A stretch of 13,514 nucleotides of DNA from the NCBI GenBank assembly GCA_964571765.1, contig CAZNDH010000038.1, forward strand, positions 1 through 13,514, in the 5' to 3' direction. This DNA comes from ZC4RG35 sp964571765. Lineage in GTDB: Bacteria > Actinomycetota > Acidimicrobiia > Spongiisociales > ZC4RG35. The notes beneath the pieces were generated by a model, which saw only the letters and a list, made by a program, of their open reading frames with translations, had not been told where the DNA came from and did no database searches. A program made the translations under genes and the position numbers. How positions within the stretch are numbered: position 1 is the stretch's first letter; every line of letters begins with the position of its first letter. Positions 6,424-11,147 of this stretch are shown piece after piece.

Positions 6424-6651
6424 ATGCGTGTGGGAAACCTCCTGATCGGCATCGGCGCGGTCCTGGTCCTGGTCGGCCTGGTGGTCAGGTCGTTCCCCGG
6501 GGCCTTCTCCTGGTTCGGGAACCTTCCCGGGGACATCCGCATCGAGGGGGAGAGCTCCCGAGTGTTCATCCCGATCACCTCGATGCTCTTGCTGAGTCTG
6601 GTGGCCACCGTGGTGCTCAATCTGGTGGGTGGACTCTTTCGGGATCGCTGA
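6424..6651 (+). CDS. DUF2905 family small membrane protein
   Basis: A 75-residue protein with two membrane helices (about 5-23 and 49-70). Between them lies the diagnostic segment F-G-N-L-P-G-D-I-R-I-E followed by F-I-P-I-T-S-M-L-L-L-S. This matches DUF2905, a widespread family of two-span proteins of unknown function that is full length at this size. It is a single gene with its own leaderless promoter, and its stop lies 3 nt from the stop of the convergent SRPBCC gene. Nothing here suggests a specific role. Confidence 0.85.
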   Translation: MRVGNLLIGIGAVLVLVGLVVRSFPGAFSWFGNLPGDIRIEGESSRVFIPITSMLLLSLVATVVLNLVGGLFRDR

Positions 6652-6654
6652 ACT

Positions 6655-7116
6655 TCACTTCTCGCCGGCGAAGTGGTCGGCAAGGGCGGCGAACTGCTTC
6701 CTCATGGTGCGACGGGCGATGGCCGGATAGACCCACCGCCCCAGACCGGGTGGCCGTTTGAACTCGGCCTCGGTCACCTGGGTTGCTCTGGTCCCCCCCG
6801 CGGCGGCCTCGATCTCGATGGTGATGATGCGCCTCTGAAAGCGATCCTCGACTTCCCAAGTCACCGAGGTGTCGGTGAGGGCGAGTAACCCGACGTCCCC
6901 GTCGAATTGGACCCGGCTCCCGTCGCGACGCTCCAGGTATTGGTGGTAGCGGAACCTGGAGCCAACGGCCAGCGGCTCGGGAGTGAGCATCTCCACCGTT
7001 TCCACGTTGACACACCACTTGGGGTCGTTGCGGGTGTCGGCCACGAAGGCGAGGACCTCCCATGGTTGGGCTGGTATGACGCCCGAGGCCCGCGCCGGTC
7101 TCACCGGGTAGGACAT
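6655..7116 (-). CDS. SRPBCC/polyketide-cyclase-like small-molecule-binding protein
   Basis: A 153-residue protein with the START/Bet v1 (SRPBCC) pattern. The N-terminal strand ends in I-P-A-Q-P-W-E-V-L-A-F-V-A-D, followed by D-P-K-W at 31-34. Central strands run through G52-S-R-F-R-Y-H-Q-Y, V-T-W-E-V-E and R-R-I-I-T-I-E-I-E. A long amphipathic C-terminal helix (about 134-151) closes the cavity. Such proteins bind hydrophobic ligands or act as cyclases and hydrolases; the ligand is not predictable. The frame is open upstream to 7377, but I choose the ATG at 7116 because the fold starts there and a TACCGT -10 box stands 6 nt before it. Upstream residues would overlap the divergent lipoprotein gene and look non-natural. 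It is likely cytoplasmic. Confidence 0.8.
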   Translation of the reverse strand: MSYPVRPARASGVIPAQPWEVLAFVADTRNDPKWCVNVETVEMLTPEPLAVGSRFRYHQYLERRDGSRVQFDGDVGLLALTDTSVTWEVEDRFQRRIITIEIEAAAGGTRATQVTEAEFKRPPGLGRWVYPAIARRTMRKQFAALADHFAGEK

Positions 7117-7122
7117 GGGCCG

Positions 7123-7128
7123 ACGGTA
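7123..7128 (-). promoter_or_regulatory. leaderless -10 box of the SRPBCC gene
   Basis: On the minus strand TACCGT, then 6 nt (CGGCCC), then ATG at 7116. No ribosome-binding site is present. It faces the promoter of the divergent lipoprotein gene about 50 bp away. Confidence 0.5.
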
Positions 7129-7140
7129 CCTCAGTCTGTT

Positions 7141-7157
7141 CACCGGGCGCCGCGGTG
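7141..7157. repeat. inverted repeat between two divergent promoters
   Basis: CACCG, 7 nt, CGGTG. It lies at the expected -35 zone of both the SRPBCC promoter (minus strand) and the Vgb-like promoter (plus strand), so a protein bound here could control both genes. The arms are only 5 bp, and chance is a real alternative in GC-rich DNA. Confidence 0.3.
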
Positions 7158-7174
7158 TTGGGCTCGGGTTGCGA

Positions 7175-7180
7175 TAGGTT
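7175..7180 (+). promoter_or_regulatory. leaderless -10 box of the Vgb-like lipoprotein gene
   Basis: TAGGTT, 6 nt (GACCGG), then the ATG at 7187. There is no Shine-Dalgarno and no obvious -35. Confidence 0.5.
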
Positions 7181-7186
7181 GACCGG

Positions 7187-8263
7187 ATGCGACTCGGAGC
7201 GGGGCTGCTCGCCGTTGCCCTCGCCGCCTGCACCCAGACCGACACCGGCCCTGTGACCACGGTCGCCACGACGGTGGCACCGACGATCTCGGTGCCCTCC
7301 ACCGTGCCCCCCTCGACGACCACCTCGACCACCCTGCCGCCCGCCACCACCACGACGATCCCTCCGGAACGCCTCACAATCGAGTTCTATCCCGTGCCGC
7401 CAGGGTCCCTGCCCCACGACGTTGCTCCCGCCGAGGAAGGGGGGGTGTGGTACACCGCCCAGGGATCGGGGGAGCTCGGCTGGCTCGATCCGGCCACCGG
7501 GGACACCCGGCACATCCGTCTCGGTCAGGGTTCCCGGCCCCATGGGGTGATCGTCGACCGGTTCGGCGTCCCCTGGGTCACCGACGGTGGCCTCAACGCC
7601 ATCGTCGCCGTCGATCCGGCCACCGACGAGGTCTCGGTGTACCCCCTTCCTGCAGCCCATGCCGGAGCAAACCTCAACACCGCGGCTTTCGATGGCACCG
7701 GAAGGCTGTGGTTCACCGGTCAGCGAGGCATCTACGGTTTCCTCGACACCGAGACCGGCCACATGGAGGTGTTCACGGCTCCGATGGGCCCGGGCCCCTA
7801 TGGGATGACGGCGACTCCCGAGGGAACGGTGTATTACGCCTCCCTGGCAGGCTCCCACATCGCTCGGATCGGGGCGGAAGGCACCGCGGCGATCATCGAT
7901 CCGCCGACCCCGGGTCAGGGGGCACGCCGCGTCTGGTCCGACTCGGCGGGGAGGATCTGGGTCAGCGAGTGGAACAGCGGCAACTTGAGTCGCTACACCC
8001 CCGGCACCGGCGAGTGGGTCACCTGGCCGATACCCGGCGACCAGGCCTCGCCTTACGCGGTGTTCGTCGATGACCGCGACATCGTCTGGGCCAGTGACTT
8101 CGGCTCCAACTCGATGGTCCGCTTCGATCCGACCACCGAACAGTTCCACTTCTACCCGCTACCCAACCCCCCGGGGAACGTCCGCCAGATCCTGGGCCGG
8201 CCCGGTGAGGTGTGGGGGGCCGAGTCGGCCGCCGACACCTTGATCGTCATCCGCACCCGCTGA
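7187..8263 (+). CDS. exported lipoprotein with Vgb/NHL-like beta-propeller
   Basis: A 358-residue protein. The short signal peptide ends in the lipobox L12-A-A-C15, so it should be lipidated and held on the outer face of the membrane. A Thr/Pro/Val-rich linker (about 16-61) leads to a beta-propeller of repeated blades, each with a G-x-V/L-W-x-T/S or similar centre and D-P-A/T-T turns: G-V-W-Y-T, V-P-W-V-T-D, R-L-W-F-T, R-I-W-V-S, I-V-W-A-S. Blades such as P-Y-A-V-F-V-D-D and M-V-R-F-D-P-T-T-E match the streptogramin-lyase-like (Vgb, COG4257) group. Most members have no shown lyase activity, and many are sensors or binding proteins, so I do not claim antibiotic resistance. The ATG is fixed by the lipobox spacing and the -10 box 6 nt upstream. 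Confidence 0.83.
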   Translation: MRLGAGLLAVALAACTQTDTGPVTTVATTVAPTISVPSTVPPSTTTSTTLPPATTTTIPPERLTIEFYPVPPGSLPHDVAPAEEGGVWYTAQGSGELGWLDPATGDTRHIRLGQGSRPHGVIVDRFGVPWVTDGGLNAIVAVDPATDEVSVYPLPAAHAGANLNTAAFDGTGRLWFTGQRGIYGFLDTETGHMEVFTAPMGPGPYGMTATPEGTVYYASLAGSHIARIGAEGTAAIIDPPTPGQGARRVWSDSAGRIWVSEWNSGNLSRYTPGTGEWVTWPIPGDQASPYAVFVDDRDIVWASDFGSNSMVRFDPTTEQFHFYPLPNPPGNVRQILGRPGEVWGAESAADTLIVIRTR

Positions 8264-8287
8264 CCACCGACACTCCTGACTTAGGCT
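8260..8287 (+). promoter_or_regulatory. leaderless promoter of the LigD-pol gene
   Basis: CTGACC, 16 nt, TAGGCT (8282-8287), then 6 nt to the ATG at 8294. The -35 overlaps the stop codon of the upstream lipoprotein gene. There is no ribosome-binding site, which supports separate transcription despite the short gap. Confidence 0.5.
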
Positions 8288-8293
8288 GGACCG

Positions 8294-9196
8294 ATGACAG
8301 TGAGCAACGCCGACCGGGTGGTGTATCCGGAGTCGGGGCTGACCAAGGGTGACGTGTTCGAGCACTACCTCCGAGTGTCACCTGCCCTGTTTCCCTTCCT
8401 CGAGGGGAGAGCACTCACCGTGGAGCGGTACCCGAAGGGCATCGGCGACCAGGGATTCATGCAGAAGAACGCACCCGACCACTACCCGGAGGACATCGAC
8501 CGTCACCGGGTGCCCAAGGAAGGCGGGGGGACCACCGTCTACCCGGTGGTCCGCAGGCCCGAGTCGATCGCTTTCTTCGCCAACCAGGGGGTGATCACCT
8601 TCCACGTGCCACCGGTCCGAGTCGACGATGTCGACCGTCCCGACTGGGTGATTTGGGACCTCGACCCCACAGAAGGCGATGTCACCATGGCCCGCGATGC
8701 AGCCAAGGCCTTACGCGACATCCTCTCCGAATACCAGGTCGAGGTGATGGTGATGACCTCCGGGTCCAAGGGGTATCACCTCCGGACTCGGCTCCGACCC
8801 GGATTGGACGGTGACACCGTCGCCATGATGGCGCGAGGTGTCGCCGTCATCGGCGCGGAGCGTCATCCCGACCTGCTCACCGTGGAGTTCCACAAGAAGA
8901 ACCGGGGCGACCGGGTTTTCGTCGACTGGCTGCGCAATGCGCCCTATGCCACCGCGGTCGCCCCATGGTCGCTGCGGGCTCGGGAGGGTGCTCCTTTGGC
9001 CGCCCCGATATCGTGGGAAGAGCTCGACACTGTTGCCCCCGATGCCATCCGGCTCGCCGATGTCGAAGCCCGTCTCTCCTCCGATCCCTGGACCGGTATG
9101 AAGGCCACCGACCTCGACCTGGCGGCAGAGATGGTCGAGGGGGACCTCGGGGAGGCCGGGATCACCCTGACCCCGTTCGACCGCTTTCGTCCCTGA
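8294..9196 (+). CDS. stand-alone LigD-type primase/polymerase domain
   Basis: A 300-residue protein of the archaeo-eukaryotic primase superfamily, matching the polymerase domain of bacterial LigD, which fills and extends ends in non-homologous end joining. The metal-binding D122-L-D124-P, the S156-G-S-K-G-Y-H162 nucleotide-binding motif, and the third acidic residue D211 in F-V-D-W-L-R-N-A are all present. So are the family motifs K-N-A-P-D-H-Y-P and A-V-A-P-W-S-L-R-A-R-E-G-A-P. The length is that of one intact PolDom. No ligase or 3'-phosphoesterase domain is fused, and no Ku gene is visible in the window. This fits the split PolDom arrangement known in mycobacteria and other actinobacteria. 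It may act in NHEJ, base-excision gap filling or damage tolerance; which one cannot be told. Confidence 0.93.
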   Translation: MTVSNADRVVYPESGLTKGDVFEHYLRVSPALFPFLEGRALTVERYPKGIGDQGFMQKNAPDHYPEDIDRHRVPKEGGGTTVYPVVRRPESIAFFANQGVITFHVPPVRVDDVDRPDWVIWDLDPTEGDVTMARDAAKALRDILSEYQVEVMVMTSGSKGYHLRTRLRPGLDGDTVAMMARGVAVIGAERHPDLLTVEFHKKNRGDRVFVDWLRNAPYATAVAPWSLRAREGAPLAAPISWEELDTVAPDAIRLADVEARLSSDPWTGMKATDLDLAAEMVEGDLGEAGITLTPFDRFRP

Positions 9197-9203
9197 CGCC
9201 CTC

Positions 9204-9234
9204 ACCGAGAGCGTGGTCCCGAGAGCCTCTCGGT
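9204..9234 (+). terminator. candidate terminator with two alternative hairpins
   Basis: ACCGAGAG (9204-9211) can pair with CTCTCGGT (9227-9234) over 8 bp around a 15-nt loop. Alternatively CCGAGAG (9219-9225) can pair with CTCTCGG (9227-9233) in a tight hairpin. It starts 7 nt after the polymerase stop. A short pyrimidine-rich CCTTCTCCTTC follows at about 9240. The position fits a terminator between this gene and the rhomboid gene. Confidence 0.5.
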
Positions 9235-9287
9235 AATGGCCTTCTCCTTCGACGGTCTCGAGGTTCGAGCCGCTCGCCGTATCCACT

Positions 9288-9293
9288 TAGCAT
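9288..9293 (+). promoter_or_regulatory. leaderless -10 box of the rhomboid gene
   Basis: TAGCAT, 6 nt (CGTCAC), then ATG at 9300. A loose TTCGAG lies 18 nt upstream. No Shine-Dalgarno is present. Confidence 0.5.
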
Positions 9294-9299
9294 CGTCAC

Positions 9300-10004
9300 A
9301 TGCTCCCGATCCGCGACCTCAACCCCACCCGGATCAGACCGGTCCTCACCTTCCTGATCATCGCCGCCTGCCTCGTGGTGTTCTTCTACTTTCAGGGCCA
9401 GGAGACCCAACGCGAGGCCAACGAGTTCCTGCTGCGCCGGGCGGCGATCAGCTGTGAGATCACCACGGGGAGTCCGCTGACCACCGAGCAGATCAGCCGC
9501 CAGCTCTGCTCCGCTGCAGGAGGTAGCCCGATCTTCCCCGAGAAGGATCCCCTGGTGTCCATCCTCACCTCGATGTTCCTCCACGGGGGGCTGGGACACT
9601 TGCTGTTCAACATGTGGTTCTTGTGGATTTTCGGGAACAACGTCGAGGAGGCCTTCGGTCACCTCGGTTACCTGATGCTCTACTTCCTGGGTGGGGTGGT
9701 GGCCACACTGGTCTTCGTAAGCGCCAATCCGGCATCCACCGTCCCACTGGTCGGTGCCTCCGGGGCCATTGCCGCCGTCCTTGGCGCCTATGCAATGCTG
9801 TTCCCGGCACACCGGGTGCTCACCCTGGTGGGATGGCTGCTCCTCCCTCTGCCGGCGGCACTGTTCCTCGGGATTTGGTTCATCGGCCAGTTCGGGCTGG
9901 GAGGGACCAACGTCGCCTGGGAGGCTCACGCCGGAGGATTCGTCTTTGGCCTGGTGGTGGCGTTGCTGTTCCGCCGCCCATTGCTGCGGCGGGTGCTCGG
10001 GTGA
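9300..10004 (+). CDS. rhomboid-family intramembrane serine protease
   Basis: A 234-residue integral membrane protein with about six helices. The rhomboid catalytic dyad is visible: S154 in G-A-S-G-A-I-A and H210 in A-H-A-G-G-F-V-F-G. The oxyanion/first-helix motif H95-G-G-L-G-H100-L-L-F-N104-M-W-F-L is also intact. The first helix (about 14-32) is followed by a polar stretch of about 55 residues with C52 and C70 that may form a disulfide, since it should be on the outside. Rhomboids cut transmembrane helices of substrate proteins, and no substrate is evident here. The length is normal for the bacterial six-helix core. The gene has its own -10 box and is convergent with the 92-aa gene, with 8 nt between the stops. 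Confidence 0.93.
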   Translation: MLPIRDLNPTRIRPVLTFLIIAACLVVFFYFQGQETQREANEFLLRRAAISCEITTGSPLTTEQISRQLCSAAGGSPIFPEKDPLVSILTSMFLHGGLGHLLFNMWFLWIFGNNVEEAFGHLGYLMLYFLGGVVATLVFVSANPASTVPLVGASGAIAAVLGAYAMLFPAHRVLTLVGWLLLPLPAALFLGIWFIGQFGLGGTNVAWEAHAGGFVFGLVVALLFRRPLLRRVLG

Positions 10005-10012
10005 CCGGAGCC

Positions 10013-10291
10013 TCAGATCTCGTCGACGTCGACCCGCTGCGCCGGGGGGAGCAGCGCCGGATCGCTATACAGCCTCACCACCCGGGTGACTGGGTAGGTG
10101 ATGGTTCTCGGCTTGCGAAACTGGACGACATCCCCCACATCGGCCCTGTCCACCTGGTCACGGGTGATCCTGACCGACACCCGATCGTGGTCGGAGACAT
10201 CGACCGTCAGATAACACCAGTCGAGCGGCTGAGCCCCCTCGGGTGGGCGAAAGTCCTTACCTACCACCAGCCCGGTATGCCTCTTGGACAT
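10013..10291 (-). CDS. small beta-rich hypothetical protein
   Basis: A 92-residue protein I do not recognise. It has no signal peptide or membrane helix. The sequence alternates short hydrophobic strands (Y27-L-T-V-D-V, V38-S-V-R-I-T) with charged turns, then V52-G-D-V-V-Q-F and Y66-P-V-T-R-V-V-R-L-Y. This suggests a small beta-barrel or SH3/OB-like fold, and the V-G-D-V-V pattern is common in such folds. The ATG at 10291 follows a good ribosome-binding site, AGAGGAGA, 7 nt away. A candidate promoter with an inverted repeat lies about 50 nt upstream. It starts divergently from the endonuclease-fold gene and ends 8 nt from the rhomboid stop. Codon usage looks like that of its neighbours, so I believe it is real. 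Confidence 0.68.
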   Translation of the reverse strand: MSKRHTGLVVGKDFRPPEGAQPLDWCYLTVDVSDHDRVSVRITRDQVDRADVGDVVQFRKPRTITYPVTRVVRLYSDPALLPPAQRVDVDEI

Positions 10292-10336
10292 AACAAGCTC
10301 TCCTCTTCACCCCCAGCCCGACCTTCACTGTCGCAC

Positions 10337-10353
10337 GGTGAGATTACCTCACC
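10337..10353 (-). promoter_or_regulatory. inverted repeat over the -10 of the 92-aa gene (possible operator)
   Basis: GGTGAG, 5 nt (ATTAC), CTCACC: a perfect 6-bp dyad. On the minus strand it contains TAATCT (10346-10341), a good TANNNT -10 box, 49 nt before the ATG at 10291. A repressor or activator bound here would cover the promoter. A simple RNA hairpin at the transcript start is the alternative. Confidence 0.4.
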
Positions 10354-10384
10354 CATAGTTAACGGAGAGCTAAAAACCGCCACC

Positions 10385-10390
10385 TAACGT
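10385..10390 (+). promoter_or_regulatory. candidate -10 box of the endonuclease-fold gene
   Basis: TAACGT, followed by 12 nt and the ATG at 10403, so the leader would be very short (about 5-6 nt) with no ribosome-binding site. It is a looser version of the leaderless pattern seen at other genes here. Confidence 0.32.
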
Positions 10391-10402
10391 GGTCGACGGG
10401 TC

Positions 10403-11089
10403 ATGCATCGCTTTCGTCTGATGACCGCCAACCTGTTCACCCGATGGGTCGACCCCGACCACGTCGCCGCGGTGATCGACGAGCACCGGCCCGACGTCTT
10501 GGTCGCCCAGGAGCTGGCTCCTAGGGCCGCCGAGGTGATCGCCGGGCGTTTCCCTCACCATGTTCTCTCCCCGGACAACGCCTATTCGGGGTGGGGGATG
10601 GCCTCCCGACTGCCGGCGGTAATCGAGGAGGGGAGGCCAGGATGGGGTCGGGGCGGGCACGGTCTGATCGAGGTGGGACAGACTGTGGTCCATGTGGCCA
10701 CGGTCCACATCCTCGACCCGATGAAGCTTCCACCGTGGAGGACGGCATGGCGCCGGAGGGAGCAGGTCGAGGCTCTCTTCAGATGGGGGGACGCCCTCCC
10801 GGACGGTGAGCCTCAACTCGTGGCCGGCGACCTCAACGCCTCTCCGATGTGGCCTGTTTACCGCCGGCTCACCAGCCGCTGGACCGACCTGGTGGAACAG
10901 GCGGCTGGAGCCGTCGGGAGCCGTGCGCCCCGAACCTGGGGCCTGCCCGGCGGCCCCAGGCTGCTCCGCATAGACCATGTTCTCGGCACCAACCTCACCC
11001 CCACCAACCCAATGGTCATCCCCATCAAGGGCTCGGATCACTCGGCGGTCCTCCTCGACCTCGAGGTCGATCGAGCGAACCTCAGGTAG
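10403..11089 (+). CDS. endonuclease/exonuclease/phosphatase-fold (EEP) hydrolase
   Basis: A 228-residue metal-dependent phosphoesterase of the EEP superfamily (DNase I/AP endonuclease/sphingomyelinase fold). The active-site residues appear in order: N10 in M-T-A-N-L-F, E37 in V-A-Q-E-L (metal), H102 in V-H-I-L-D-P, D143 and N145 in G-D-L-N-A, D191 in R-I-D-H-V-L, and D212-H213 in G-S-D-H-S-A-V. There is no signal peptide, so it is cytoplasmic. The superfamily acts on DNA, phospholipids, inositol phosphates or nucleotides, and nothing in the sequence picks one. The start is natural for the fold, whose first strand leads directly to the M-T-x-N-L-F motif. It is convergent with lon, with 58 nt between the stops. 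I see no clear terminator there, only a CCTC/GAGG mini-dyad. Confidence 0.88.
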   Translation: MHRFRLMTANLFTRWVDPDHVAAVIDEHRPDVLVAQELAPRAAEVIAGRFPHHVLSPDNAYSGWGMASRLPAVIEEGRPGWGRGGHGLIEVGQTVVHVATVHILDPMKLPPWRTAWRRREQVEALFRWGDALPDGEPQLVAGDLNASPMWPVYRRLTSRWTDLVEQAAGAVGSRAPRTWGLPGGPRLLRIDHVLGTNLTPTNPMVIPIKGSDHSAVLLDLEVDRANLR

Positions 11090-11147
11090 CACCCACCCCT
11101 ATGCGTGGCGAATTCTCCCCACGATGGCCTCGGCGAGGTCGCCGACC

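Noticed and set aside
7117..7377. N-terminal extension of the SRPBCC frame, rich in Val/Gly/Thr
   Set aside because: It is opposite the Thr-rich linker and signal peptide of the lipoprotein gene and is explained by that. The SRPBCC fold starts at the ATG at 7116.
6617..8149. 510-codon minus-strand frame opposite the Vgb-like gene and overlapping SRPBCC and DUF2905
   Set aside because: Its composition is Gly/Arg/His-heavy, typical of antisense frames in GC-rich DNA. The plus-strand frame has a lipobox and propeller repeats.
7187..8263. Streptogramin (virginiamycin B) resistance gene
   Set aside because: The propeller is Vgb-like, but the protein is an exported lipoprotein with a long linker and I cannot confirm the lyase catalytic residues. 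Family resemblance alone does not show resistance.
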